Source: Hydractinia symbiolongicarpus (Eukaryota > Cnidaria > Hydrozoa > Anthoathecata > Hydractiniidae). From it: a DNA stretch of 64,000 nucleotides. The stretch is taken from positions 11,656,001 through 11,720,000 of the forward strand of contig NC_079876.1 in the NCBI RefSeq assembly GCF_029227915.1, read 5' to 3'. Positions 1 through 13,524 of the stretch are shown here, piece after piece. The notes beneath the pieces are model-generated. The model saw only the letters and a list, made by a program, of their open reading frames with translations. It ran no database searches and was not told the origin of the DNA. A program made the position numbers and the translations under genes. Position 1 is the first letter of the stretch. Each line of letters begins with the position of its first letter.

Positions 1-2874
1 TTAAGGCTTAGGCTGAGGCTATAGCATTTTTGACCTTTTTTCGAAACTTTGAAACTTTCAAAAGTGTTCATTCGCGAAAGTTTATTTAGTACAAACTTTT
101 TAAATAATCGATTTGCGAAAGTTTATCCACGAAAGGATTAATAATGAATTTTCATATTACCTTCGAATTGCTAAGTTTTATCCACAAAATTCGCGAGTTC
201 TGCACCCGCGAAAGTTCGCTTAAATTCTCGGATTGAAGTATAAGTGCTTGGTAAATGAAAAAACAAAACGGTTGTTTAAATCGGTTTTATCAAAATATGA
301 AGAAAAAGCGATTCCGCGAGAATTAATATTCATGAAATCCGCGAATGGTAAGTTCTCCAAAAATATTCGCAATAAGTAACTTTCGCAAAATTGACAAATA
401 CTCACAAAATTCGAAACTGAAGGGATTTTGTTTTTGAACCCAAATCTAAGTGATATATATTACAGGCCACTGAAGCTTCACTCTAGACGTCAATCAAAAA
501 TGCAAATGCAAAAATGCCCTGCTAAATCTCTCATACGTTGTGCCAATGCTACGCCAGAGAAAACCTCTCTACGCCAAATTTCTCGCTTATTGTATTATAG
601 TGCCTTTAGGTTTTAACCAAGAAACCATGCACGGAAGAAACTTTTACAAACCCTCGTGTGTATGTAACGAAACAGATGCAGCTAAGTTTTATAATATCAT
701 GTAGCAACCAAAGCATATTCCGTTTATGCGCGCGTGACTTAAAATAGAGGTTTTCTCTGGTGCAGCATGACACTTTTTTTTACGACGCAGCGTTTTTAAC
801 TTAGGAGGTAAAAGCACCTTTAGCCGTCGGTTCAAGGAGGCGAACGCATCATTGTGCTCATTATTGTGCAATATTTAGGAGGCTTTTGCCCGTTTTTATT
901 TAAATTTTTAGTGATACTGGTAGCATGTTGTTTAAAAGGAAAAAAAACAATCTTTTATAAGGAAGAAGTTTGTAAGAGTTTATCGCGAAATTGTAAAAAA
1001 TCGTCCCCAGGGTTTATTTTCTATGCCAAACCCGCTAGCGCTTACCTGGTGTCAAAAAGACAAAAAACCCTAGGGACGAGGTTGGAAGAAAGGATGGTAA
1101 TAAATTGACGCCAAGGTCAGGCTCCACAAACTTTTGCGTGTTCGAGCGCAGGGTAGACTTGGCTTTATGGTCTGTATTTTGTATTGTAAGTTCTGTAATT
1201 TTCGCTTTCATGTCTTTCACGTGATCTTAAAATGTACTACACGATATTATAAAAGCCACAGCCACAGGGAAGTTTCATATTCACCGAGCAACAAAACGAT
1301 TAAAGCGATTGTTTGCGCATTTATAGACAAGGTAAAATTAAAAGCAACATGTTTTACTCGTGTTTCTGTTGTCTGGGTAATTATAAAAATATTAAAATAT
1401 TGGTTTTTTAGCGCTATGGATAGCAGCTCTAGCTAGCTATCTGCTATCTATAGCATAAAGCAGCCGGACCAGGCCAGTCCAATGTTGTTTGTACGGTTTT
1501 TTTGGAAAACGTGTGAAACCAATATTTTTTTTTAAGCAAAAAACAAGCTTTTACAAGTAATTTTACAGTTCTCATTATTAATTTATTGTGCTCTCATGTT
1601 GATCATCAATACTAAAATAAGATTTTGTTTAAAAGTAACATGTGCAGGTGTGTAGCTAGCTGAGCTAGCGAGCTATAGTTAGCTTTTTACATTTTGTTTA
1701 ACTGTTTTTTTTTATTTATTTTGAACTGGATTTGTTATGGGCAGAATAATTTTTAAACCTAGCTAGCTGGATTGTATATAAGCTACAAAGACAAATGATA
1801 TTTTCTTAAGGGTTTTAGAAATTTTTTTTCGGGCCCCATTAGCGTGATATCGCTGCTAAGATTCAAACCCCCTCCCCCCTCTTTTAGCAGATTTCCGTCC
1901 GTTTGGATAAATCTTGGAAGGCTCAGGGGCGTGTTTTGTAGATAAAAGTTATCGGAATTGATGACAAGAGGAATTAGGCTCACAAACGATAAAGACTTTT
2001 CAGGCCGTAAACAAATTTTTGAAATATCTCAATCCCTAGCGGATTTTTTTTTCAAACTTGGTTAAGCAATGATCTTTCTATATCAAATAAACCGTTTCAA
2101 AGATTGTGCAGCCAATTCTTGTGTTATGAAGTAGAGCTAATTTCATATGCTAATTGTATACAAGAAACCATTATAAGCTGCTGGATCTTCAAAATGATGT
2201 ATCTATGTTTTTTATATATATATATTGTTTATATATTTTACATCAATATTGCTAATAAGTACGTATGTAAAACTCATTTATATACATTAAATTTATATTT
2301 AATAAATTTTAATTTAGGTGAAAATACTGGCAAATTCTGCCATTAAATATTTAAATTCTGCCATTAAATATAATATAAATTTTCGTGCCTTTATTCTTAA
2401 AACAATTTAAACATTTAATAGGTTCTAATTTGCACCCGTGACATAAAAAAGAAGACAAGGAAAAGTAATCCAATTAAATACATATATTTTCGTATAATGC
2501 CATACACAATTTATAGTGACTCCTTAGTTGAAACTTTAAGAGGAAAAGTTTAAATTGCAAGAAAATTTTGTATTCTGTTTACTTCTGTTTTTCACATAAT
2601 ATTACCATATATACAATATACACAGGTAAAAAAAAGTATAAACAACAGACTGCAATGATTGGAAAATATAAGGGAAAAAAACTAACAATAAATTTCGTTA
2701 AACTCTTTCTTAAACAGAGAATACAGTAGTTAAGAAATACATATGCATATTCGGTATATATTTGTTTTTAGTTGAGTGTTGTTTAAGCCTGTTTGTTATC
2801 CAGAGTAAACCTGAAGGACCGCCTGATCATTATCATTCTTTTGAGGGTTTTTCATACTGTTTTTTAGTGTAAAA
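1..2874. other. Upstream non-coding region with repeats
   Basis: I see no convincing gene in this stretch. Its first 400 bases hold dispersed short motifs of the type CGCGAAAGTTTATCC in both orientations, which look like a decayed repeat. A small inverted-repeat element sits at about 1001-1086 (listed separately). Around 1425-1460 and 1640-1770 the sequence is rich in AGCTAG-type simple repeats. The last few hundred bases before 2875 are the presumed promoter and 5' UTR of the peroxiredoxin gene, but I recognise no specific element in them. Confidence 0.5.
1001..1086. repeat. Short foldback MITE, CTCGTCCCCAGGG family, copy 1
   Basis: The left end reads TCGTCCCCAGGGTTTATTTT and the right end is its approximate inverse (AAACCCTAGGGACGAGG), about 85 bp in all. 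The same termini flank elements at 5967-6062, 6278-6356, 28377-28447 and 40186-40250, so this is a dispersed non-autonomous family. No coding capacity. Confidence 0.7.
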
Positions 2875-5657
2875 ATGAGCAAGGCATTTATCCAAAAACC
2901 TGCCCCTGATTTCGAAGGCACTGCTGTGACAGAAAAAGGAGAATTCAAAACAGTTAAGCTTTCAGATTACAAAGGTATGATTTTGTGTTTTTGCTTTATT
3001 TACTCAAGATGTTAAGGGAGTATTACTAAACAGTGATCGTGATTTTCTAAGTAAAAGTTTTCTGTTTACTTTTTCTGGTTTGTAAAAACATTTCTGTTTA
3101 TCTTTTATGATAGAAGATTTCCACAAAATGTCCACAAATGTCTTGTTAAGTGGCAGAGAATTAGTGAAACGAGTTTCAGATTCTGTGTGGTTGTGAGGGA
3201 TAGTTTTTTTAATTATGTCACAAGTTTCACTTTCTTGTTGTATAGGGATTTGTTTTAATGTAGATTCTTACACTGCAACATAAATTAATAATTTTTTATC
3301 CATTGAAAAAAGAGATGGTTGAACCAAAAAAAATGCAAAAAGTGCGATTTAAGACGACAGAAAGAAAAAAATATGCATTTTTGAAATAAATATATATAAT
3401 TACAAATAATTTCATAACTACGTTATTAGAAAAAAAAAATCGGGAACCTTTTTGAATTTAATGTATGCTGAATGTAGTTGTGCAGAAACCATGCGTTCAG
3501 AAAAAAAGCCGTTTTAAAACGTATGGTGAAAAAAAAATGTTGTCTTTATTCCATTTATTGTTGTTGATATTGATGTATATTGATTCTCTTCAATATCTAG
3601 TTATCTGTTTAACCAATTTAAAGATCTGATTGATGCTCACTATTTAACCAAAAAAGAATGCTTGTGTCCTGCAGTTTTTGAGTACCTCTGCATACAAGCC
3701 TATGCCCCTAAACCTGCATGCCTGTGCCCCTGAACCTGCATGACTGTGCCTACAATTTCGCTTAGCTTTCCTCTTACAACACACACAAAAAAACTCAAAA
3801 AAAAAGATGTAAGTATTAAAAGGACAAAAACACCATTAAACCTGTAACACTCTCCTCCACATATGTATAGTTGTTGCTTTATGTTGTAGGGAAGTATCTC
3901 GTGTTTTTCTTCTATCCACTGGACTTCACGTTTGTTTGTCCCACTGAAATTATTGCATACAGTGACCGTGTTGAAGAGTTTCAAGCAATTGGTTGTGAAG
4001 TTTTGGCTTGCTCAATTGATTCACAGTTTTCACATTTAGCATGGTCAGTATAGCTTCCTAATCATGAACATGTTTTTAAATTTCTGCAAATAAATCGAAA
4101 TTACATATTTCACGGGATTTTTTTGCAAATACTCCTTTTCCGTTACCAAATGATGGTTGGAATTTTGCATAAAAACAAATGAATTTGCGTAAGCTTTGAA
4201 CCTAACTATCATATAGATGTATATAGATTTTGCAGATTTGATCTCATAAATCAGTTTAAAATTTGGCAAAAATTTTTTTAATGAACAAAAAATATTTATC
4301 AGAATTTAATTACTCAAGGCAATCCGCAAAATACACAAACATTTTTCGTAATTTCAGACACCTTGATTCATTGTGTTTTGTGTCCAAATATTTCTTATTT
4401 GTGTGTGTTTTACATAGAGTACTGTCATTGAAATGTTTGTTCAAATGGTCACGTTATTTTCGGTTAGAATTTTGCAGAACATAAAAAACACGTTTTATAT
4501 TTTATTTATATTCAGGACTGAGCAGCCTCGAAACAAAGGTGGTCTGGGTAAAATGAAAATTCCAATCCTCTCAGATTTGACAAAACAAGTGTCACGTGAC
4601 TATGGCGTGCTTTTGGAAGATCAAGGAATTTCGCTCAGGTATAATTTTTTTAGAAGTTGTCAGTTCTGAATAATCAATAATTTTTTCAACTTTTGATAAG
4701 TTCCTTATAAACGACCCACTGACTCCTGTAAGTAAACTATATTAGGATTTCAGATTTCAGACAAAAAAATTAAAATAAAATTTCGCAGGTTTTTAATTTG
4801 AGGACAAATTCGCAAAATTTTCTCTCCGCGTGTTTTCTTAAAGTAACTTTAAGAAATGAGAACCTCCTAGAATAGAAAATATTGATATCTCCTAAGTAAC
4901 CTGACATATAATTGAGCTGCTAAAGTTTCACCCCAAAAAATTTCACCTCCAAAAATTATTTTAAATCCGTGATATGTTAGTAATGTAAAAGTTTCCGTGT
5001 TTAGAGGCCTGTTTATCATCGATGACAAAGGTACTCTTCGACAAATCACTATCAATGATTTACCTGTCGGTCGATCAGTCGATGAAACTTTGCGACTTGT
5101 ACAAGCTTTGAAGTATACTGACAAGCATGGTGAAGTGTGTCCTGCTGGATGGAAGCCAGGTGCAGATACTGTAAGTCACTGTTTCTTACTTCACGCATCG
5201 TAAAAAAATATTTTTGACACTCCATCAGTTTCAAAGAAAGCTGTCCATTCAGTTGTGGAAAGCAAATATTGCGATCGAAAACGCGAATTTAAGTTGGAGT
5301 TATAATTTAGAATTGTATAGAGAATTATCTTAACCATTACGCAAAGTTCACCTTCTCGTCAAAGAAGACCGAAATACACGCCATCCATTAGCCATGACTA
5401 GCGATCACTCAACTTTAAAAATATCAAAATGAAGACCCATATAAAGGAGCTTCTTTTCAGGCCCCCCCACCTCCATCGACGTTGCCAGTTATCGGGTTTA
5501 ATAATAAAAGATGTCGGCGAAAAAATCATTGGTTTTTAAAAAAATATTTCGGCGTCTACGGAAAATTGTTCGCGATCGTGCAATATCGTAATATAATATT
5601 CTCTTTTTTCTTTAGATCAAAACGGACAACGCTGAAGAATATTTCAAGAAACAATAA
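2875..5657 (+). CDS. PRDX: Typical 2-Cys peroxiredoxin (Prx1/2-like), five exons
   Basis: Thiol peroxidase that reduces H2O2 and alkyl peroxides with thioredoxin as reductant; no targeting peptide is visible, so it is probably cytosolic. Exons: 2875-2974, 3890-4043, 4516-4638, 5005-5170 and 5616-5657, all GT..AG. The joined frame is open and gives 194 residues, the usual size. The peroxidatic Cys is in FVCPTE (Cys50) and the resolving Cys in EVCPAGW (Cys171). The GGLG motif (about 93-96) and the C-terminal YF in EEYFKKQ are both present; in the family this pair marks forms sensitive to hyperoxidation, so the enzyme could act as a redox switch. The start is the first ATG and directly precedes the conserved N-terminal sequence (KPAPDF). 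I cannot decide between the Prx1 and Prx2 labels, which are vertebrate paralogues. Confidence 0.97.
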
Positions 5658-5966
5658 GCACGTTGAATTTGTTAGAAAAAAATTTAATTCTTCATCTTAA
5701 TAGATTTTTATTTACATGTGATTTTTTGAGTAACAGTTTGATGTGTATGTCTCCCTTATGTTGATTGATGTGTGGCAACATACTGATAAATATTTGAACT
5801 TGCTAACAATCTCATTTGCGTACATCTTATTTGTTTTATGTCTAGAAAATGCTATGTTTACATTTAACAGAATCAAATAGTATAAAAACGAAGCTCGTAT
5901 AGAAAATATATTACTAGTTATATATTGCTGTTCTCTTTTCCCGCTCTCTGGGTGTTTGTGGCAGCC

Positions 5967-6062
5967 AATCTCGTTCCCAGGGTTTTTTGTCTCTCATCAA
6001 CGCTTAATAATACTCGCCGTCCGATCGCAAAAAAGAGACAACGCGTCCTGGGATCGAGGTTG
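5967..6062. repeat. Short foldback MITE, copy 2
   Basis: Left end CTCGTTCCCAGGGTTTTTTG and right end CGTCCTGGGATCGAGG form imperfect terminal inverted repeats around about 45 bp of unrelated centre. Same family as at 1001-1086 and 28377-28447. Confidence 0.75.
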
Positions 6063-6277
6063 TGTGTCAGCGTTACGCCCATAATGCAAATGGCGTTCAA
6101 TACTCGCCGAAGATGTTTTCTGAACTCTATAAATCCGTCTGGAATTTTTGCAAAGTGTTATCGAAATCATTTAAACCTCTAAAAAGAAAATTTTTTTGCC
6201 ACTGGAAGGTTTTTCCACACAACTGCAGAATCTATTTCTTAAACCTAACGAGAAAATGCGAAATTAATGTTTACACT

Positions 6278-6356
6278 AGGTATATCCCGGGATTTCTCTT
6301 TCATAATCTGCTGTCCAATTTTTTTAGAATGAGAAAAAAAAAATCGTGGGGACGAG
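6278..6356. repeat. Short foldback MITE, diverged copy
   Basis: An AGGTATATCCCGGGATTT left end pairs with a TCGTGGGGACGAGATTG right end, with A/T-rich arms between. It is more diverged than the other copies, so the call is weaker. Confidence 0.45.
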
Positions 6357-7882
6357 ATTGTATGGAATGCTTTCGAAATCGAGGGAATTGTTGACAAAAA
6401 GTTTGAACAACGTTTGTTGGTATATTACAAGGTGGCCAATATATAATCCAATATATATCGAGGGGGGTTCAAACCTCATTTTACTAATGTCATCACTTAT
6501 TTTTCTGATATTTTTCGATAAAAATGCCTGACTTTTCCCTCATTTTTTCACCTTCTTTGGAACGGAACAGATATTCTGTTAGAACCTTGGGTTACCCCCA
6601 GGCCCTGGGTTCCAGGTTGAGGAGCAACGTTTTTGTTGTAGCACGTTTCCTGGATTTAATGCTGTCTCTTAAATACTGATTGGGTCAAGATTGATCCACA
6701 GTTAATTTTTTTCGCTATCTACAAAATTCCGACACACTGAACAATGTTTACAATAAAATTTAAATTTTTTTTTGGTCCATCCCCAACTCTCTTAATTTTC
6801 AGAAACATATAACAGAAATTGGGCGTGGATTTAATTCAGCGATCGACCGAAATGGTATTTCGTCACGTGGGTAAAATTTCGCGATCAGTTTTAGAATTTA
6901 GCGTCAAATTAATTTAGGACTGATAAAAAGAACATTACATTTTTTGCAAACTAGTATTTTTTTAGAAAGATGCAAATAAAAATATCTTCAATATTATATC
7001 GAAAGCATTTCGCTCAAATCATCGAGTCTAAGTTCCTTTTCTATTTTTGATTTTAGCGTCGATATGTAATTGCGCGAATGGTAAAATATTTTTTATTCAG
7101 CGAATTTGTGGTATTTGTCACAAATTCGCCACATTTTGTCTACGCACAAGTTTGTCTTTGTCTTATTATGTTTAGTATTTTATCTCTAACCTGTAAAATA
7201 AAATTTAGAAGCAGTGTGAACATGCCAATCTGGGCGTTGGCGAAAGCTTGCTGAAAGATATATTTGGATATGTCGTAGATTTTGTCGTTCTTATTATTTT
7301 TTAAGTTTGTCTTTATTAACCTTTTTATTGCTTCAACTTTCCTTGTGTTTAAATTTGGCAGCGTGTTATTGCGTCAATCATTTTGTACACAGTGTAGAAT
7401 AGCAACTGCTCGCCAAACACAATTTTTTGCGCCAAAAGTAAACTTTCATTACAAAATATATTAATTTTCCCTTACCAAAATTATTATATTATACTTCCGT
7501 TTTAAAGTTAATGTTGGCCTGGCGAATACATCTAACAGTTTTTTTTTGTTACACGACCAATGAAAGGTTTCTTTTACTTTTGTTAGAAATGTCAATAAAT
7601 GCACGTTAAAAGATAAAACCCAAGTTAAATCCACTTCAAGTCCATAAAGTGTTCGCCTGTGCTAAATTAAACCCAGGCAAACATTTGTGCAAATAAAGTA
7701 GCTTGCTAAGTATTCAGTAGAACTTCTTTCCATAGCTTGCATCAGAGCAGGTCTTGTTCGTGACAAAAAGATTAACAATCAAATTAAATGGCTCAATTTC
7801 ATAAAAAAAAGTCATTTTGAAACAACGATAACAATCTATTGGATATATATACACTAATCTTTTTCCTACTTCAGCTCCTTTC

Positions 7883-8949
7883 TTAAGAGATACTCAGTAC
7901 ATCACCTGGAGCAGCAACTTTCAACCTAAATAAAAAAAGTTATAACAACTAGTTTGTTTTGAAAACATCGCCATATTGGATTGATTCACAGCTTTGATTA
8001 AAGAGGGGTTGTTTTCACAGTTCTCAGGGGTTCTGTTTGCTTTTGTTTAGCTCAGATTTCATGCTAATGATGAGGAAGAAAGATGAGATGACGATAAAAT
8101 TTTCGTGCTTTTACAGATGTTTAAGAAGAGCAACAACTCAAAGTTTACCTCCTATTTTAAAAAAACTTAATCACATACTTTCCACTTCACAACTTCAACT
8201 TACTTTTCTGCTGCTATCATACTACCACTCTCACCACTGATTTGCAATACTGTTGGTGTCATCAGGGTAGGCGGTCCATGATCACGCCGAGTGTCGCGTG
8301 TCAACCCGTAATAATTGTCACTTAGTTTGTGTGCAAACCCATCCGGTAGATTAGGATCTGGCATTGTCCTATAAAAAAACCCCACACGATGACATTTCAG
8401 TAAAATAATTACCTGAAAATGTTTCACCTAAAAAAGAAAACTTCGAATTGATACATCGGTTTCCCACTTTAGGATCAAAGCATTCGCGAATAGAATGGTT
8501 GTTACAAAGGTTTACGATTGACGAAAATCTTCAATTGGCGGATTCATTTTACCCCATTACAAGGTTCTTGTGAGAATTTACTGATGTTTTCATTTTCGTA
8601 AATAAATATTGCAAACACAAAAGTAAGTTTCTTAGTAAGTAGATTAGCTTTTTTTCCTGCTAAAAATATTTTTCAGACTTCTCAATACCAAATTAAACAA
8701 AAAATATACTCTGAGGTCAACGTTATTTTATTGCTTACTAGCACATTAGACATTAAAAATACTGTGGACCACCCAAAAAATTATTATTAATGGTGTAGAA
8801 AATCAATCCTTTTGCGTTTATAATCGTTAAATGCAAAAAACCTGTAAATTTCACAAAAACTGGCACCAATTTATTGTTTAACAGTAAAAAAAGCACGTGT
8901 ACCTCTTTTGAAGTTCATATGGATATCTAACAGCGATATTGTATTCTTT
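7883..8949 (-). CDS. NDUFA7: NADH dehydrogenase [ubiquinone] 1 alpha subcomplex subunit 7 (B14.5a), last three exons
   Basis: Accessory subunit of mitochondrial complex I. Exons on the minus strand: 8949-8903, 8368-8204 and 7925-7883, with GT..AG junctions that keep one frame and end at TAA (7885-7883). The core of the largest exon reads NLPDGFAHKLSDNYYGLTRD followed by TRRD, which matches the family's conserved LP-x-G-x-x-HKLS-x-NYY and TRD-x-RR pattern. The exon before it supplies RYPYELQKR, matching the conserved RY...KR segment. The visible part is 84 residues. Members are about 110 residues, so an N-terminal exon of roughly 25 codons should lie upstream (above 8950); I searched to about 10.7 kb and could not place it. 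The C-terminal tail is short and less conserved, so the last exon is the least certain. Confidence 0.87.
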
Positions 8950-11690
8950 CTAAACAAAGGAAAAGTAATAATAATAAACAGGTGGTCAAAATTGTTTCAA
9001 CTGACAACATGCTGCATATATATATAAAACATAATTTTATTTAACCGATACAAAAAGAACAAAAATTGCATACTTTCGACCAAAGTTTTTAAAAACTGTT
9101 TATAAAAATTATCTAAAAAAATATTCAATTTCGCAAGTTTTTAAAATCATATGCAATTAAACAAGTCATAACTTAAAATAAAGCCAGCAATTGTCACATA
9201 GAATCGTCATTTGCACTTCTCGCTTGCTGGCATAGTAAAAAAATACAAAATCAAGGAAGGTACAATCTGTAATACTGCTTTTATTTAAAAAGACCTGTGC
9301 ATAATCATGAAGCAATATCTACATCACCCTATAGCTACACAATCTTGAAATCAGTGTACCATCTCCTTGAAATTCTTTTAGTGAGGGATTGATCTGAAAA
9401 ATCCCATTACTTTGAATTCTCGGTAGCAAAGAATGCCAAAAGTGTGAAAGTAGAGGTTCTTTTGAGAGATTTATTGCCCATATTGGCAACTTTTTCAGAT
9501 TGCATCAATGTCTTGTCGATTAAGGCGTTTTAATACATCAAGTAATTTTGCATAAAATAGCTAAGGTTTTATCCAACAATGGTTTTTATTAAAATTTAAA
9601 TAAATTTTTTAGAAGCACGTAAACCATAAAATTAATTAGAATCATGACAAGGTTGGTTGAGTCACAAAACATGTATACATAGAGAGAGATATCCGTTTTT
9701 TAGAAACAATAAAAACAAGTTTAAAAGTATATATCTTAACAACATTTATAACAGCGATTATCCTTAAGAACTATAAATATTGCTATTGATGACCAATGTA
9801 AGATGTATATTGTGCATAATTAGGGTGAAGTGGCCAGGGTTGGGTATTTTTTACCATATTGTTATTTTCGCTGCATACCTAGGGTCTATTTATGCCAACA
9901 AGATCTGTAGTCAGTGATTTTGGAAACACTGGCCTTACAGTACTGTGAAAAGGTTTGTTAACAAACAAACATTCAAACATTATATCGTGGTCACCACACT
10001 AATATTATTATCTCCACGAAGAATCGTGTGTCCCACGATTTTTTCACGAGCTCCACGATTTCTATATCCAGTATAACTTAATTTTTTTTCAAAAAGTCTT
10101 TCATTAAAGTTAATTTGTTTGTTTCAGGTTTTATCAAGTTCAACAAAGTTTGTAGTTCTTGCTTGGTGATCTCATTATAAAAGTTTAAGAACGAAGAGTG
10201 GCGATAGAAATGCTTTTTTAGATCGCGTTTTGATTCACGAACGATTAAAATCTATTATATATAGCTAGCCTTATGACAACGAATTAAAACAAAAAGTGTT
10301 AATTTATTTTTTTGCCGTCGGTTTTTGATTTAATTGATAAACTAACGGTCTTTGTTGATTTACAATAGAAGTTATCTATCGTGGATACCACGGTGTAATG
10401 TTAATTTTTGTTCGTGTAGTCAACGAAACTTGATCGTGAGCTCAAACCATTGTTAAAAAAAAGGCGTCGTGGGCTGTTATATTTGATCTCATGTCAAAAG
10501 CGTACCCGCTGCCCCGGTCTTTAGCTATGTACGGAGCCGATAAACTCTAGATATAAATATATATACAATACAACCTGGGCTATCGTGGTTCATGCATAAC
10601 ATGAAATAAACACGAACCACGATGTCAAGAAATCTTTTTACAGTACTGTATATGGGAAAACCCACTTTAATATATTGAGGAAAAATATGTCCAATGTTTT
10701 ATCATATCTGACACAAAGTTTGTTAGAGAAATATTCATCCACTTGCTGACTACCCTACTTCACATTTAATGGCCCCCACTTGTGTAGCTATTATAGACAA
10801 GGGTGCTGACTCACCGGAAAAGCGGCAAAAACCATGGGGGCTGTCGGACAAATTCCGGCGTTTTAGAAAAAAATTAAAATTTCGCCCGGAGAAACCCGAA
10901 TCAACCCGAAACAACATTTTTTTAAACATTTATTTCCATGTAGTGTAGCAGTGGTAGTGGAAGACTGATTTTATATCATTTATTTCATAAATAGCCGTAA
11001 TAAAATCCCACAAATAATAAACTGTAAGTACGACGGCAAAATAGCATCTCCCTTCTTCTCAACAAAATGTAAATGAGAACCTTCTTCTCATAAGAATTTA
11101 AATGAAAACAATGAGCTCGTCCCGCGTTACATTACGGGCGCAATTGGACATGTTCAAAAATATGAGGCAGTTTTTGGCCAATTGTGAACATTTAGGGTGT
11201 ATGTTAAATAATTATCCTTTAAAGTATCTTAGTCAATAATGTAACAATTTGTCATGTCTATTTCTTCAAGGAAGATAAAACTGTAACAATTAGAAATTCC
11301 CATGAAAGTTGGGTAATCTGTCAAAGAGAAATTAAGTGCAACATAACAAAAAAATGATAATAAAGTAACAAGCTTTTCTTTTGAAAAAATGATACTAGTC
11401 TAATAAAGTCAAGAAAAATAATGGAAAAAAGACCGGTTTTCGGCCTAATGAAAGTTCCGGTTGTTACTACCATAAATACAACATTATTTGCTTCAAAAAC
11501 AAACAAACAAAAAATGAAAATTTTCTAACACTTTGAAAGAAAAAAAGTTACTTTTTTATCAACATTTATCCAAGAAAGCATAAATGTTGAATTTAACTAA
11601 CTGCTAAAATAACTTTTATGAATTCTCACTTTTCAGAATCTTCAAGGGAAATCTTGTATATCAAAACAAAAATGTGATAATAAAGTAAAG
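8950..11690. other. Upstream/intronic region of NDUFA7 with a possible inverted-repeat element
   Basis: No coding exon could be placed here, although the first NDUFA7 exon should lie here or beyond. At about 9983-10622 the ends read ATCGTGGTCACC and, inverted, ATCGTGGTTCGTG, with several internal CACGA motifs, suggesting a MITE of about 640 bp. A different terminal repeat begins near 10799 (see the 10798-17284 entry). The rest is AT-rich and unremarkable. Confidence 0.4.
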
Positions 11691-12540
11691 CTTGGTTCCC
11701 ACTGTGGTTTAACTTGGGTTTAAATATACAACCTAAAATGTGGCGCCGTAGATTAGTGGTTATACTCGTACTCTGTGCGAGAGACTAGGGTTCGATTCCT
11801 CTTGACGGCGATTCAACATGGGCGAGTGAATGTTACCATAGCACCGGGTGAACCCGAGCCATGTGAGGAAAATTGGGGAGATGGCTCTATGTGTGGGCCG
11901 TTGGATGTTGCCGGGACTTGTCTAGTAGAGCGCAGGTCCTAATTGGGTCTGCGTAGTTCAAAATGAGCATTAAATACTCTAGGACTCTCCATCTAAGCCA
12001 TGGCTCCTCCTGGACATAATAGTCAGGGTATATCCCTCCATATTAGTGAAGCTAGCTTTGTAAAATATGCACATCTATCTCTCTAAAAGGTTTTAAATGT
12101 GTTTTTAAAATTAAAATAAAACCTGAGCATTCCCACTGTGTTTTAACCAGTGTGTTTTAAAAGCAAAAACATGTAGCGTTTCTCTCTTTGTCGCCCTGTG
12201 TGATTTATCAAAAATCACTGGATATTGGCGAATAAGTTTGCTAAAATTCTCTTCCTGTACCAAACTTGTTTTTTTTTCTGCAATTGTTTATTCTTTTTTC
12301 TGTCTTAACGTGAAAATGCGCAAAATGAGCCCTAAAATTGTTGAAAACTTCTTCGGCCTTTGAACTTTAAACCACAATATCAAAAATTTTTGATCTAAGG
12401 TTTTATTTTATCTGTGGTTTAAACAGGTTTTATGGCGAAAATTTTAAAACACGAACACGTTCACATTATGCCTTAACTTTAAAATCTTATTTAAAACATA
12501 CCTAAAACACACTTAAACTACAGTGGGAACCGAGCTTAAC
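11691..12540. mobile_element. MITE with 23-bp terminal inverted repeats
   Basis: The left end AGCTTGGTTCCCACTGTGG and the inverted right end AGCTCGGTTCCCACTGTAG match over about 23 bp with two differences. TAA flanks both sides, compatible with the 3-bp target duplication of PIF/Harbinger-type elements, but that assignment is an inference from length only. The element contains no transposase, so it is non-autonomous. A SINE sits inside it. Confidence 0.7.
11742..12090 (+). mobile_element. tRNA-derived SINE
   Basis: The head is tRNA-like: GGCGCCGTAGATTAGTGG holds an A box, GGTTCGATTCC is a perfect B box, and a GCCGT/ACGGC stem closes it. A plausible anticodon arm (CTCGT/GCGAG) has a 7-base loop but lacks the invariant T33. 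About 270 bp of non-tRNA body follows. The tail and the position inside a MITE indicate a retroposed SINE rather than a functional tRNA gene. Confidence 0.72.
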
Positions 12541-13140
12541 AGAAATCACGCCTCGTTAGAAATCTCCAAGATCTGTATATGTTACAAAATCATCATTAAA
12601 AGCAAAAGTAGATTGCTTTAATTAAGACATATCTCTTCTAATGGATGCCTAACACCTTGCAGTACAGAAACAAAAAAATCATTTCTGAGTTCTTAAATGA
12701 CACAGAAATGATAATTTTGTAACAAAAAATTGAATATTGTGTCTTATATTATCATTTTTTGCTTTGAACAAAAAGGTTTTTCCAAAAGCTAAATCTATAT
12801 TTAAACAAAGCAATTATCAATTGAGACAAAAGCAGAAACAGATAAATTCAAGAACGCAGAAATGATCAGAAAGTACCGAAAAAGATATTCCTGGCAAAGT
12901 CCAAAATATTTACTAAGAAATACGAAATATTTTATAGTTCCTTAGAATTCCTGAAGATCTGTACTTGTTACAAAATTGTCATTAGGAAGTAAAAGTAGAT
13001 GTCTTTATTCTTATTCTTTATTGTATCTTATATTATCATTTTTTTGCTTTTGAATAAAAATGTTTTTCCAAAAACTAAAATTAAACTTAAAATGATTAAT
13101 GAAAGTTCGGTCCACGAAAGTTTCTACATCTAAAGTAAGG
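12541..13140. other. AT-rich non-coding stretch
   Basis: I see no gene, RNA or clear repeat boundary here. A phrase near 12555-12740 (aga tctg tac/tat ... tgttacaaaat cat ... atcattttttgc) recurs near 12950-13060, so part of it is a diverged direct duplication. Confidence 0.35.
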
Positions 13141-13524
13141 TAACTAAACGCTATCACACAACCACAGGTAATTCTCTATCGATAAACTATCGTCATCAAT
13201 CATTTCGACAATAGGATTTACCAATGGAGCAGGAAGAACATAAACAACATCTGAAAAAACCTTGTAACTTTTATTTTTCTGAAAATATTGGCATTTGATG
13301 TATTTGCACCCGATTGGAACAATGTGATTGTACTATCTATTAACTCTGATGTTGCAGTTCCATAATCAATCACTTTACAAAGGTAAAACAGTTCAAGGGA
13401 GTTTGGTGGGAAATACAGAGCAATGACACCACCACGGGAAATTACACCAAAAACACTATCTGCTCTCATTTCATATAATTCGTATTCCTCAGAATTAATG
13501 TCCAATGTCATCTGCTTTAAACTC

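Larger units (their letters stand above)
5658..7882. other. Intergenic region with MITE copies
   Basis: No gene is supported between the peroxiredoxin stop and the convergent end of the NDUFA7 gene. Two copies of the short foldback family lie at 5967-6062 and about 6278-6356. The remainder is AT-rich single-copy-looking sequence that must contain both 3' UTRs. Confidence 0.5.

Noticed and set aside
11742-11815. Functional tRNA gene
   Set aside because: A and B boxes and a closing stem exist, but position 33 is not T, and a SINE body follows directly, within a MITE.
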